A stretch of DNA of 64,000 bases, from assembly GCA_002633005.1 (NCBI GenBank), contig NMRA01000609.1:179550-243549 (forward strand). The letters run 5' to 3'. Source of the stretch: Phoronis australis. Lineage: Eukaryota; Phoronida; Phoronidae. The notes below the pieces were generated by a model, which was given only the letters and a program-made list of their open reading frames with translations, did not search any database and was not told the origin of the DNA. The number at the start of each line of letters is the position of its first letter. The stretch's first letter is position 1. Below are positions 11,591-33,160 of this stretch, piece by piece. A program made the position numbers and the translations under genes.

Positions 11591-12409
11591 CCTGAACAGG
11601 TACTTTGTTTGATACTACGCCATCGCGTTCCTGTCCTTTGTGACAATAAATCAATTCCTGGACGGGCATACTGCCTTGGCGTCAGAAAATAACTGGCTAC
11701 AGGGACGTGGCTAGCTGTACCATAGAAGCAAATACGCACGTGCGTCATAGACAGAAGGCAATAAACTTTAGTGTTCACTGCAAATTAATTTTCCAAAAAT
11801 TTTCACCATTTTTATTCAAACTATATCAATATCAATGCGCACCAGGGACATATGGACATCGATCACGACTAGTAAGAATATATCACGTCTACAGAACGGC
11901 GTGACGTCATAAACCCGCGTTCCGTCGGAGAAACTAAATGTTCATTTACCGCAACTTGTGGATCCTGGTATCGATCAATCTGAACTGGAAAAACTTGAAT
12001 TCAATTTTATAACGGTAAAAATCAAATAGTTGTTTTTGTAACGGAAGGCGGCTTTTAAAGTTTTGCTGTAGACACACCGTTGGAGGGATGCCCGTTAGCC
12101 TCTTTCAAGCTGTGGAACGGAGTTTTAGCACCATGACAGTCGGTTGTTATCAGTAGCGCTATTACACATTTATAAGGACAAAAGCATCGATCCCGACTGA
12201 GTGGCTGCAGACGTCGCCAAATACCTCACTACAAAAGAGGTCGATTGTCTTAAGTTTGTTTATTGTGACTAGTCCATCCTTCCTGTAATTAGTTTTGATT
12301 TAAGCCACTTACCGTTATAAAAACTAGTCTTCTTTTGTTCCGCGCTCATTTTAAAAGTGATCTCTGTATTTGAGAAGAACTGACAGTCCATTATTTCTTC
12401 AAACCAAAA

Positions 12410-12436
12410 ATTTCAGGTCACGGCGTGACCTGAAAT
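12410..12436. promoter_or_regulatory. 27-bp palindrome of nuclear-receptor half-sites
   Basis: Two perfect 13-base arms (ATTTCAGGTCACG and its complement) around one G. It contains AGGTCA and TGACCT separated by five bases, an inverted repeat of the nuclear-receptor half-site. Function is inferred only. Confidence 0.4.
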
Positions 12437-13124
12437 ATTATGAGCTTGGTCTTAAACAATAACAATCTGTCGGTCCTTCGAATGCCTGAAATCACCTCTT
12501 ATTTAACTGAAGAACAATTTGAGACTAATTTCATAATAGTATGCCCTAATTCGAAACATTTTGACAGAACACTGCCACTTTAAGAAATAACTTAATCACT
12601 GTGGAATTAAGTTTTTTAGCCTAGTATTTCTACATCGCTGCTTTTACATAATACAAACAAAAATCGGTTCCAGTCAATTTAAACTTTAAGGCTCATTTGG
12701 AGTTCAGCACGCAGTTAATGACTCTTATTTATGCTATTTCATAGTCAAAAAGTGAATCGCGATATTCACGTCTTAATTGTCAAAACTTTGTCACCACCAG
12801 TTTTCGTGGCATGATTTGTGCGTCCTAGTCAAACATGGCTAATTACGTGCCTACACCGTGACAAGTGAGTAGTTAATGAGCTAGGTCTTATGAAGCGACA
12901 ACCTATCATTTCTTCTCAAGTCAGCAAATCAGTTATAACCCATACGAGGAACAGGATGAGATCGAATTTTTAAACAAAAATGACATAAACCAACCGTTGG
13001 TTTTTGACATGGACGAGTTGTTTCCAACCACGAAATGAGCACGGGATCTTGAGGAGGAAATGTTGAGGCTGACGTTCACTAGGTGGCGTTAATGCCAGAC
13101 GAGTTTCACACGTAGAAATGTCTG

Positions 13125-13489
13125 CTCCTAACTATGCTAATGTATAGCAGGAATTAAATGACAATGCTATTTGAACATCATCTACACTAAACGAAGTGCA
13201 GTTGTATTTACTGACAACTTGTAAACGTAAAAACAAAAAATGCAAGTAGGCGACCTTTGCACTAATGACGTGCCTTGGAGACTCGATTATATGGCATCAT
13301 TTTGCAGTGTGATTCCCAACGCCACGTCACGATACTTGCTGGATACGGTTGAGTGATACACTGCGGATCATTTTCGACACAAAACCCGTTTAGCAATTTT
13401 CAACCAACTTCATATTCACATCGTCGCTATATAATTTGACCAAGCAATAACATATAGATAAGGATTTAGCGGGCAAGTTCCACTTTAAT
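13125..13489 (+). repeat. Family E interspersed repeat, copy 1
   Basis: Aligns over its whole length with 31958-32335: CTCCTAACTATGCTAATGTA at the start, CACGTCACGATACTTGCTGG in the middle and GCAAGTTCCACTTTAA at the end. Confidence 0.75.
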
Positions 13490-16309
13490 AAGACCATTAT
13501 TCTACAGCTGCCCCCACGATGGACTGCTCTTTTAGAAAGAGAGGCCTTTCCCGGACTTCTACGTGCATATCGCCCATGGGTTACGTACACTGGGAACAGT
13601 GTTTTTTTTTTCACGCTCGCAACTGCTCTGTTGGCTTGGTGCAGAATAACACAACATAAGAAGGTAGGCAACACTTTGTCGAGGAGCGTAGCAGTCAGAA
13701 ATGCAGAAAGGTCGGGAAGACTGTCTCAAAGACAGATAATGTCGGAGACAACCCACGTTGTAGCAGATTTAAGATTTGTTGAGGCAAATCTGTGAATAAA
13801 ATTTGATGAGCATTATCATTTATACGAAACTCCTGTAATTGTAATGTATGTATTATCACTTACATACAAACCAGTCTACTGAACGAATAAACGGACAAAA
13901 TTGGCAATGAGAGCATTTGGTTTGAACATGTAGAGTGAAATAGAGAATGCGAGGGAGACAGTATTTATTGAAAAAAGGAAAATTTAAATTCGGCCAAACT
14001 TTACTCACTTGGACTTGAAAGTTTTCCCACGGTTTTGAAACATTAGTCCAGCATGTATGCATGCAGCTATACGAATGTGCTTTTTTTTCGGTTGGTGTGC
14101 TAATACACCTTCCGCATAGGACAAAGGTGAACTGACCAATACGTATCCGTTTATAACGACAAACGAAACCTCACGGTCTTTTGAAAACGTTCATTTCTTC
14201 AAAGTGGAATTCTTTTTAAAACGGCCAGACTCAGTTTTGCGTAATTCGAGTGGGCGCGAAAAACGATGGAAACCGAGGTTAACTGTGAACAGAAATCGTT
14301 TTGATGACGCAAAGAAAAAGTTTAGTTTTTTAAATGAAAATGCAACCGTGTGGACAGGGTCTTAAATTAAACGGATATTCTATGAGATAGCAAAATATGC
14401 TCCCATCTTAAATTAATTTATTAACCTTGGCAACACTTGACCTCAGAATTTGGTAAGAACGATATTTACACGGTTGCATATGTTGCCCTGTTGAGCAGGC
14501 TAAAAACGAAAATGGAATTAGACCTTATAGTCTCGTAAAATCTGTCTTATGATATTTCTTTCCGTGATATAATTATATTTCCATCACCAACACGAAAATC
14601 AAAACCATCAGCGACTCTAAACCCCAAAATTGCGATTTCAAAATGCCACATACATGTACACATTGCCTGTGACTTGAGTTGCTAACAAAAATAGAGTCTC
14701 ATCGTTTTTTTCTGGTCATCAAACAGGGTGAATGCAGCTTTAAATGTTTTTCATAACCATTTTTCAAGTGAGTTCTGTAGAACCCACTGCAACACTAACT
14801 CTGAGTCAGTGCTAAAACCAATCTCCACTGCTTTTGTCCAATCACAGAGAGTACAAGACTTCAAGTAAAGCGACGAAACCTACATAAGACGTTTTCGACC
14901 TCGTGCTCTGTTGTATTTTCTTTTCAAATGTAGTACAAGTATGAGTACACCGGCAATTGTTACTTTGTAGTGACGTTTTGCTGTTTGTGTTAAGATGAAA
15001 GTCAGTTTGTCAACGGATTTGTAAACTTATGCTGTTGGCATGGCAATGGTCATAAACATGGATCTCGTCTGCGGAATGAACAGACGACGCTTGTTTTTCT
15101 TGTCAGAATGATGAGTTGAATGAGTTGTTTTCTACTTTTGATCACAGCGTAGGAAAATGCCTTTATTCCATTTCTTCGCTAACTGATCATTCACGTACGT
15201 CTTAATAACAAAAATTGATCTTCTTGCTTGTACAATTTTCAGACACTAGACAGGTGTTCGCTTCCCTTTATTAAGCCGATTTGTTTCCCACACTTTGTGC
15301 GCCCAAATACGCGTTTTTTCTCGAGTGTATTCCTAGATTATTTTAAAATTTATAGAACTTTTAAGTGTCTTAAAAGACACTTAAAGATAACCCCCCTCCC
15401 CATTCACCAATTAAGAACACAGGAGGAGTTTCACAAGTCGAAAGATATCACTAAAACAAACATTCTGTAACTTCCGGTCTCGTTTGACGGAAGTTGAGTG
15501 CGTACCCATAATGCATGAGTCAGCTGTCACTCACTACGATGCAGCCATTTTAGGTGGTAGTGCACCACCAAAAATTAAACTAAAAGATTCGTATTAAATT
15601 CAGTTAACTTTGAACATATTCGGAGTTGTGTTGAATGAGCATTTTTTGGGCATAAGTTTCGACTAAACTAAATTACGTTAAAAATCGTTTTATGTAGTTA
15701 TTTTGTACTAATATGAAGCGTAAGGAGCATCTTTATTAAAGTACATTATCCTAGTCCAGTAGTGGCTGCACGTGAGCTACAACATGTTCTATTGTAAGTT
15801 TTCTGGGCCTTAAGAAATTTCTTTTCAAAGAGCACTTACTTCTTCTATGAAAAAATCCAACAAAAGTTTGGAGAAGCGAATTGGCACCCTTTAAAAATTG
15901 CCACCGGCGTTAGGAAAAATCGTTCTAATTTTTTTGTAGCAAGAAACCGCGCGCCCTTTGACAAAAATAAACCGATTTAAGTCAGATTTACGATAAAATC
16001 GGTTTCATTTTGATACTTCAAGTACTCTGATTGAAAATTATCTCTAGGCTTACGAAAACTTGCCCGTTTCAGACCAGGCTCACTATCTACAAAGCTTGCT
16101 TGTAACGACGGGTTAGTGTCAGCCGCTGAAACAATGTGGCCGCCAGGTGATACCCCAGCGTTTTACTGGAGCCAATTTCACTTGAAATAAAGGATAAGAA
16201 AACGACGTTATTGTCTCGGAAGAGCAAATGCGCCTGTGGAGAAATTTGTTTTGGCCCCAGAATACATTTTATTGCGCTTTAAGATTATGTAGGACGCTAG
16301 GAAATTGTT

Positions 16310-16640
16310 CGCAACATCATATCTCAGAAATAGCCGATAGATTCGTATGAAAATTCTTGATACTATGCTTTGTGCACTGTTACCCAAAATGTTAAGAATT
16401 GATCTTAAATGTTTCACTTTTGCAATGAGGTGCTTTTGAAAAATAGGAGTTTATGATTTTCGTGAAAAAGTTAACGTTGCGCGAAACAAAAACGAAATAT
16501 TCTAGAAAACCGTAGCAGCGTTTTTGAGACCTTGGACATGTCAAATAAAATTTAAGTTATCGATAACAACACTGTTTTGCTAAGGGTGTACCTTTCGTGT
16601 TAGCTATATTTTACTACAGATATGATCACGTGACTCAAGC
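16310..16640 (-). repeat. Family G/H repeat, inverted copy
   Basis: Begins ATATCTCAGAAATAGCCGAT and continues with the reverse complement of the 3430-3770 block, including CTGTTTTGCTAA and GATCACGTGACTC. Confidence 0.5.
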
Positions 16641-17299
16641 AATAACAGATTGCTATTTAATCATAAATCAAGTTCTACAGTAGTCTTTCTACTTCAGACA
16701 CTATAATGTCTTTAGTTGTAGACATTTGGATAAATACTCTGACAGACCTGTCATTATAAGGTCCTGCATATTTTTAAGGAAACAAGTCAGGTGATGGTGC
16801 TCAAATAAAATCTTTGATAATTCGAACGACAGATTCGTGAACGAGCTGGACTTTCCGCTAAGAGTCGAATAAACCATCGGGCCTAGGCAAGTTACCGTTT
16901 GTAAATGATACATGTAGGTAAGCGAATAGTTCGCCTTCTGGGAGGTAACAGTCGACGTGGACTGGCGATCATAAAAGTAAAACTTAAGATTAAAAATTTC
17001 AACTGAGTATTAAACCGGGATGGACAAAAAACGAACACGTAGGCATCCAAAAAGAAACTTGAAAACACCGGGGTGGCATTTATCCGACAATGAGCGCTAA
17101 TCTGGATGAACACGGTATTGGCGGAAAGGAGGCGAATCTTAATTTTGCAGAGTCCTAAAGCTGCTTATCACGATGAATGCGTACTTTCATTTCCGCTGGT
17201 AAATGACCTCCAGTTATGATTAAAGAAGATTTTATTGCAAATCTGCTACTCCAAAAGGCAATCCATTAGATATAATAGGACCAATCTAAGAAGGTGTAA

Positions 17300-20107
17300 G
17301 AAAGTAAAGGAGAAAGGAATAAAAATGGCAAGTTACCTTGATAACATTTATTAATCTATTTACAAAAATAGTTGAGACATTGAGGTTGAATACAGACTAT
17401 TCATCACCTGGACATCAATACTACACTCAACGTGTAGGCGGTCCCAAACAAGAACGCCCTCATTTCACCTAGTCAAACACGTAGTGCCTGGATAAAATGC
17501 AAATAACAGGTGAAAAAAACTGAGATAAGAAATCAGCCTTTTGTTTATACTCTGGATCAAAATCACAAGGTCAAAGAATGTAGCTGAAATGAACATTTTC
17601 ACAGTATCACCTAAGGTATATCTTCACACAATATGGCCGACAACTGAAATTGTATTTTGTCAAATTTCTTCACAAAAACAAAGATTACGAAAATTTTAGT
17701 ATATTACTTGCATGGTTTGTACTTTATAGATGCCAAAAAACAACTTTTAGTAAATTTTCATCATTTTCAAAAAAGTAATCCGCCTTTGAAAAATAAAATT
17801 CTTTAAATTATTTTTGGTTAAATAAGAGAACTACCTAGAAGATGTGAAACCGTGATTATTTCTCACGTGACAACTTTGACACCAGTCATATTTGTAGTGA
17901 AAGTACAGCAAAGGCAAGAATTTATCAAAAAACGGTGAATCTATTCCCTTCTTCAGCACACAGAATGATAAATAAGTGTAGTTGTCACCAAAAGTAAACT
18001 TTAAGAATATTTTACTATATTTGCAGTCAAAAAACAACAGCTGGTGAAAATTGAGTAGCCAACTTTTGAAAAATAGACAAATGACAAAAGGGGCAAGACA
18101 GAAGAATTACTAGAGTCACTGTTCTCAGACAGAAACGATCCCCAAATCAGTCTTTTTCACTTCAAGCATTGTTGTGAATGTGTACAATTTCCCAGAATTC
18201 TTTCAGATGGTAACTACAGTATAGTTCTTTAAATACCATAGAGCATTTGGTTTAAGCTACAAATCTTCCATGAGAAAGTGAAAAAAAAATACTTGTCCAC
18301 CATATTGTATCCTAAACGGACAGGTAAGAAATGCATTGGGTGAACCTTGAACATCAGATCTTCTTTGCACATGATTGACCAGGCATCTACAAAACATACT
18401 GTCCCATTCATACGAGTCAACGGAATTCATTTAACACCAGTTTGCACATTAAAAAATACCCTACGATATGAAATTCCCTAAAAAGCTAGCTTTTTCATTA
18501 ATAGAAAGACATGCGAATCGAGTTCAAAACCGTGTAAATTATTAGCATCCCCTTGTAACCTCATTAGTAGTCCACCGAAAGACACGAAGGCAGCTCTGAA
18601 AAGAAAAGAAAATGGCACAAATGTATACGTTGCTAACAACTGAAATGAACACTGGACCCCAGACGTTCAAAATTTACTTGGGATTCAACTCAAAAATAGA
18701 AATTCAGTCGTGTGAATGATCAATTTTCAAAGTCGAGGTTCAAGTAAAGCTCAGTGAATATGACCCGAGGTGTCCAAAACACAACAGCTTCTGTTCACAC
18801 AGTAGAAGATGGCTTCAAAGTACAGTAGAATCTAATCCTGCTTTGTATAGGTCAACAAAAAATCACGAAATCTGAGTTAGACTGAGGTCCTGTGAAAAAC
18901 NNNNNNNNNNNNNNNNNNNNNNNNNNNNNNNNNNNNNNNNNNNNNNNNNNNNNNNNNNNNNNNNNNNNNNNNNNNNNNNNNNNNNNNNNNNNNNNNNNNN
19001 NNNNNNNNNNNNNNNNNNNNNNNNNNNNNNNNNNNNNNNNNNNNNNNNNNNNNNNNNNNNNNNNNNNNNNNNNNNNNNNNNNNNNNNNNNNNNNNNNNNN
19101 NNNNNNNNNNNNNNNNNNNNNNNNNNNNATCAGACATCACCATTGTTGTGGACTAGCTGTAAAACACTAGAGCAGCCACTCAAATATGAAATTCCAGAGT
19201 TCGACACCCAATTTACAGGAAAAGAAAACAAGGCCTCAATGAACTCAAATTTTACCCTTTTGGTGACTCATAAACTCTACTGAACACTACGATTACCGGT
19301 CAAAAATGACCACCTTCAAAGTAACATCAAATAAGAATGGGGTGGTTTAAGACAACAACAATGCCTTAGAGCCTTATTCTGACCACACGACAAACAAAAA
19401 GTGTTAACTTGCCTGGTTCATGACTCAATTTTTTGCGAGAGTCAAATTGTGTGATCGTCATTGCTTGAAACGGAACATCCCAAGCACTTGTCAGTACTGT
19501 CAATCAGCGCTCAAGGTGACTTTAATATACAGCAGCAAGGGAAAGACTTCCCATTTCAAACAAAAAATCCACTTTTTGACACAACAAGGAAGTGTTTTTG
19601 CTCAATGTTTTCTTCTCTCATGAGGAAGATACCAGTCGCACGGTAGCAGGTGGCTAGACTAGCTTTAGGAAAATAAACGTTAAGAGTTTAATATCCTTCG
19701 AAGTCCAAGTACTTTCACTTGCTGCAGCCGTACCTATAGACATTTGATGTGAATATCCTGCAAAGCACCCACGTCACTTTTCGGAAACGTGGAAGTACTT
19801 TCAAAAACATGCCCATTATCTTCCATGTACACGGTCTTGTTTGGTAACACAGATAATAGAATACAAAATAACTTACGCAGTTGTCATTGATAACTTTTCG
19901 CCACTTCTCATTTGGTGTCTCAATAACATTCAACAGATTTTAAGCAAAATGTGGGGCAACTCGGAAATCGTATTTGTAGTCAAAAAACTGTAAGGGCAAC
20001 TTTAAATTCATGTCCGAGAAATCACTCTAGGGTACTTCCACAGGATGGTACTTGATCAGAAAACCACAAAAGGTCCAGAATTTCTCATAACTAGAAAGCA
20101 AACTTAC
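17300..20107. other. POLR2H: POLR2H 3' region without a recognised exon
   Basis: AT-rich sequence with recurring short runs such as TTTGAAAAA and GTCAAAAAAC, which suggest an old degenerate repeat. A minus-strand AATAAA near 17346-17351 could be a poly(A) signal. Apart from the N gap, nothing coding was recognised. Confidence 0.4.
18901..19128. other. Assembly gap (228 N), possible site of the last POLR2H exon
   Basis: A run of unknown bases. It lies downstream of POLR2H exon 3 in the direction of transcription, and no C-terminal RPB8 exon is visible in the flanking sequence on either side. The expected exon is about 115 nt and would fit if the gap length is real. Confidence 0.95.
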
Positions 20108-27725
<7,618 letters not shown>

Positions 27726-28079
27726 CTAAATGTTTTTATAGTAATTATTGAAAATTTTTATGATGTTTAATCATTTTAGGAGGAGTGTGAACATTGACAC
27801 AGAATTCAATGCTAGTTTGAACGACATAATTTTGAGACTACTTTTTTTTTAAATCTCCACTAGAGGTCTCTTTCATAGGAGACTCCGGTATGCTTGGTAT
27901 TCAGCCAAAAAGTGATTCCGCAGGCGTACTGACTTGACATCATGAAACAATTCGGTGTTTCTCTTCTGCGCACTTATCTCATCCTGACCGTGAAAAAGAA
28001 AACCCAATTAACTGTTATTTTATTTCCTTGCATTTCCCTTTCCTGATCAGTTACCAGAGTCGCGTGAGGCAGTCGCCGG

Positions 28080-28135
28080 TCGGATTACACCGTGACGGTG
28101 CAACCCGCTGGCGGCCCCGGCCGCGTCAGATCCGA
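28080..28135. other. GC-rich island with nested inverted repeats
   Basis: TCGGAT (28080-28085) pairs with ATCCGA (28130-28135). Inside are CACCGT/ACGGTG (28088-28100) and GCGGCC/GGCCGC (28111-28124), the latter flanked by CTG/CAG. A T7 run follows at about 28159. The layout resembles a three-way junction. Confidence 0.5.
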
Positions 28136-31100
28136 GTAGCCGGGAGTCAGAGCCAAACATTTTTTTCAGTTCTCCTTTCAATTCACGTGGAAAACAAGTT
28201 GTGGCAATTTTTTTGTGTGCACAGATAGGTGTAATCCCACATTTAAAAGCTCCGAAACTCGTAATCGTTAGTGGTAGCGCCGCACCTCATTGAGTTGCAG
28301 CCGCGCGCAGGAGTAACACAATTGGCGCCGCCGGCACTGTTCAGTTGGCGCGTGTTCTGTTTGCGATACCGTGACTGATATTTACTTTCACCAGGGATGT
28401 AGATCTCCAGTCGAATATTTCACCTCACGCCCAGTTTAACTGGTTACAGACGTGAATATCCGATTTCTCTGCACTCGGGCGGGGTGCTCCTATGTGTCCA
28501 GGTTCATTGAGTTTTAATAATTTAAGTGTTGGACGGAAGCCAAACACTAAAATACAATCCCTGAACAGTCAATACAACTCGGGAACTCTTGGGAACTCCA
28601 GAACCGGACAGTGAAAAGTGTGTCCAGACTAAGTTACACACGGTCAAGGGCGCCGGCGTCAAGGTCCTCGTTGAACTATTCAAGACCGGCCTTAGTCTGT
28701 CAGAAAAATAACCCATTATAGTTACGTTACTGGACCCGAGTTTGGCGTGTTCGAAATTGAACTTTCCCTATTACATTTGACGTCAAAGCGTTGACCCGGG
28801 TAGAAAAACCGTGAGTCCTTCCCAGTTCCTATACCGATGATGACGAAAAAATTGAATCAGCTAGGTCACAGTCAGTTCTCGGAAAAATCTGATGTGACGC
28901 GATTATATTGTTAGATATGCGACTTTGGGAATTTTTCAGTTGTACAAGGATTAAAGATCATGATAAGCATCGCAGCGTTCAAAAAGGGGGTAATAGTCAG
29001 TATGATGTCTCGATCGACCGACTGAGGAGAAAATTGGTTCTCCATATGCCCTGTAAACTACCATTATCAGTCCCAAAAATCTACCGATCTTTGTTCATTT
29101 AATTTGAATTTAGCTGCCTTATACGTCAAACCCGAGTCCACCAAAAATGCCTTAAAGAATTTTCTTTTATATTGCCGCTTTAGAAAGCAAGACCTGCCCC
29201 AGTTTAATTTATTGTCTATTGTTTATTATCATGTTGACCTCAGGAGGTTATGAGGAACTTTGATACCCGAGCACTGCGATTGTGCACTTAATCACGTATC
29301 TGCATATCTTAGTAAAGGTACAGGTTTTGTAAATAGTTTGTATAATTTAATGTCCCGAATGTACACGAATCTGCCATTGATCTTGTTTGGGTCACGTGAT
29401 GAGTTCAAAACTACCATTTAGGAAAAAGGTATACTCACAGCAAAACAACTGTAACGATAATATGATATAATTTCCTTTTTTGAGATCTCAAAAACGCAGT
29501 CATATTTTTTAATTTTTACTTTTGTAAATTGCAACCTTTTGATTATTTAAAAAATTATGAAAGTCCTAATTTTCGATAGCTTTTTATATCAGTAAAATTC
29601 TAAACCATGTCCCACCAGCCATTGTTGAACACTGCATGAGTTATTATATCTAATTCTCCACGTAACCGTCTACAAAAATCGAAACTCGTAAAACAACGGA
29701 TATTACTTCGGATGCCAGTGCCACATCGAATGTACTTATATTACTGATCGTTAAAACTTTATATACTGTCACCTCCTGTTGCAAGTCGTCCCCTCTGTTA
29801 CGTTTTGTCCTGACTGACAACAGAAGAGTGTCTGATTCAAGTTGTTAACCATAGTCAAATAATGGTCAAAGCGTTGATAGTTTACAGAATATCATAGATC
29901 TATCCCCAGTCATTAATCATCTTTTTGTTGTGGAGGGGACGTTTGAACTTGGACATGGCTTATAATCCATTGGATAAAATATTTTCGAAAAACATGACAG
30001 GCAACAACTGCAACTAAAGCTGAACATAATACACTGATTGTAAACACATTTCAATTGCATCATTTGTGTCTCGTCCTTAATAAAGAGTACGCCGTTCGAA
30101 ACGTGGGGAATATTAGTACTGATACTCGTCGTTTTATTTTTACTATTTTATATTCTTATCAGTCAGTAACTGCACGGCATTCAAACATCTATTTTATATA
30201 GTTAATAATTTTTATTGTCCCCCCCCCCGCTATAAGTAGTTAAGTAACCCGTCTTTCATCGAAACCTAGACTTTGCTGCCCACGCGAGGCTCAGACCTGC
30301 CCGCGCACAAAATTCTTCACTCGCACACGCTGTTCCCTTCCCCGTGACGTAAATTTCCCCTCCCGTAAATCTTTGTTCGTACTCACCATTCCCTGTTTGA
30401 CTTCCCCATTCACGGACATACTCATCGACCGTATCTTTTCCTCGATCACTACATACAGTGAAGGTTATGCGGTAAATGAAATTTCGTTTAAAAATTATCG
30501 ATACTTTATCGATACTCCTGTATTGAACGCTAATTGAGCTCAATAGCACTTTCAGTGTGTCGTTAACAAACAATTGTTTTTTTTTCCAATTTTACAGGCA
30601 CTAATTGCAAAATGGTTCTGTTGAAAAGGAATAATGTGTTTTCATGAAAGGGCTTTCCATTGTTGGTTTGTGGGGGAGAAGAGTTGGTCCGAGCGCGGCA
30701 AAGATATATCTGCAATACGCGAAAAGTGGTGTGGGAAGAAGAATGTAAGTCTACGAGAGGAATAGCTTGCGCGAGACTCCCCGAGAGAGTTTGGCGCGCA
30801 GGCAGGCACGTGCCGCGCGCGTGCAAAGAAGCCTAGATACGTGCCTCAAGTAACTAAGTTAGGTCACTTCCCCTATAAATCTTCTTTTTTATCGTATGTG
30901 TTAGTATTTAGGCCCATCCGCCTAAATGCAGAGCTATATCGGTATTTAGAATTTGGCGTTTGCGAAACACTTGAGCCAAATCACGAATTAAGAACCTTAT
31001 AAAACTGTATTTCCTCACTATAGGGTCTATTTAACTGCCAAAACGACAAGAAATGAATGAAACCTCTTGGGCTCATCATCAATTTCATTATATCCATTAA

Positions 31101-31957
31101 CCGTGATAGATAATGATTTCTGTTATCACGACCAACGTCAGAAGAAAACTTCAGTTTACTGAGGTTGGTCAACCACCCTAAAATTGCGAATTCGAGAAAG
31201 ACGCATGTGCGTATTGCCCGAGACTACGCGTGTGCCTATTGCCTATGAGATTTGAGTTGTCGGCTCAGTCAACAGATCAGTATCGGATTACTGTGGTAAT
31301 GTTTCTTAACCCAAAATAGTTTCGGCTAAGAATTCAACATGAATAGCGGAGTAACGACGAAATACACCTAAAGCAGCATGCGAGTCATATTTCACTTTTT
31401 AAGGGCCCCGTCAATCTTTTTATTCGGAAATATTTTTTAAATTTTCCACTCCATTTTCATAAAAACTCAAAATAATTATCTGTAATTCTGTGCTGAAGTA
31501 TACTATCATTTATATGGATGGTTGTATAATCCTATTTTGTACTTGATGACACCAGTATTGAAATCACCAGTTAGAGTCTGAACTCTAAATCTCAGGGTGA
31601 GGGACAAGGTTCTCCATTCTTGTATGGATTTAAGGTAGTGGGATATTTCCAGCATTTTTTAATATTTTTGTGACCCATCATACCATCGAATTACCACTGT
31701 TGAGCAGAAAATAACAAACGTGTAAAATGTCCGTGAATGAATGAAATTGTGTTTCGCTGGTGTCAACTGGGCCTGCCTTGCCAACCAGATAAGACACTGG
31801 GACAAGAGAAAGCTACTTTTGTGTCCCACAGCACTAAAGAGCTCTATGGAGAATGCTTCCTATTGCAAGCAGAAAACAAATATTCACGAAGGTTCATAAT
31901 AATACAAAATGTATTTACAAATCATAATACAAATGCCATTAAAGATGTATTTGCATA

Positions 31958-32335
31958 CTCCTAACTATGCTAATGTATAACAGGAACTACACTACAATAA
32001 TATTTTAACATAATTTATGCTAAACAAAACACAGTTGTATTCACTGACAAATTGTAAATGTGAAGACAAAAAATTCTGCTAACAGGTGACCTTTGCATTA
32101 AAGACGGTCAGATAGCTTGCATCATGCAGTGCTATTCCCCAGCACCATGTCACGATACTTACTGGACACAGTTCAGTGATTTACGGTGGATCACTTTTGC
32201 CACAAAACCCATTCTTAGCAACATTGGCAATTTTCAACCTGCTTTGTATTTACAGTGTGGCTATATGTCATGTTTCTTACTAATTTGGCCAAGCAATCAT
32301 AGAGATGAGGAATTGGTCTGCAAGTTCCACTTTAA
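31958..32335 (+). repeat. Family E interspersed repeat, copy 2
   Basis: Same start and end blocks as the copy at 13125, about 70-75% similar by eye. No terminal inverted repeat or coding frame was found. Confidence 0.75.
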
Positions 32336-32919
32336 GGTTACGTAAGACCCTTGAACAAAATGTCCAAATTTGGCTAACTTCGGAACACAGCTCAGAAGTG
32401 GGATAACCCCCATATGCAACGACATTCTATTCCTTTTTGTGTAGTATCTAACAATTTTTACATCTCAAACAAATGAAAGACCAATACATTTTACTAACAC
32501 CTGTGTAGTAATGCTTCATAATTCTTGAGGGAATGAAACATACTAAGAAAAGTGACAACATCTAACATGTGTCAAAAGCAGATTCCAATACGCTTAACAT
32601 CTAGAAAGTAGAACACAACACTACACTTTATGCATGTATAGTCTCCGTTATATGCATCTGGTCGGAAATATATTTCATCTCATTATTATACGTTACACAT
32701 CACACTTGTCACAACATGATCATCACGAAAATAAACATCTCTTATATTTTTTAATTTACACGATTTTCTTACCCTACAACACTTCATATTTAAATAGAAC
32801 AGACACAAAGACAGTCCCATGTTCAATGTCATGACGCCAAGATGCCACCTCGATCACCTGGTGCTGCAAACAACTTTTATCAGACCAAATCCGATTCCCC
32901 ACCTTGAAGGCTCATTCAG

Positions 32920-33125
32920 TTAACAGCAAAAATTATTGACAATTTCCAGTTTCGAGGCAAAACAGCAATTACAGAATGACCTTTGACCTTACTAACTTTC
33001 CTGCTAATTCTTCATCACTCATTATGACGAAGCAAAATCAAACTGACAGTGAATTACACCTTCTCCCAGCTTCGACATGTCGGGGAATTCCGCATCATTT
33101 TGTCTGAATATCCTTAGCATATACT
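32920..33125 (+). repeat. Family B transposon relic in the NCAPD3 3' region
   Basis: Degenerate copy of the short inverted-repeat family described at 46788. Its end (CATTTTGTCTGAATA) lies about 40 bases beyond the NCAPD3 stop codon, so the 3' UTR probably contains it. Confidence 0.6.
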
Positions 33126-33160
33126 AAAAGAAATGGATTTCTGTCTGAAGTCACCATTGC

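Larger units (their letters stand above)
10883..17299. other. Intergenic region between the elevenin-type gene and POLR2H
   Basis: Contains the probable elevenin 3' UTR, family F at 11443, the palindrome at 12410, a family E repeat at 13125-13489, a 12-bp inverted repeat at 15360-15385 and the family G/H copy at 16310. No protein-coding exon was recognised. Confidence 0.5.

Noticed and set aside
18877-19170. Frames of about 90 codons on both strands
   Set aside because: Almost entirely unknown bases of the assembly gap.
30256-30826. Two GC-rich minus-strand frames (105 and 87 codons) that might be exons
   Set aside because: No recognisable protein family, no consistent splice partners; more likely a CpG-rich promoter-like stretch or repeat.
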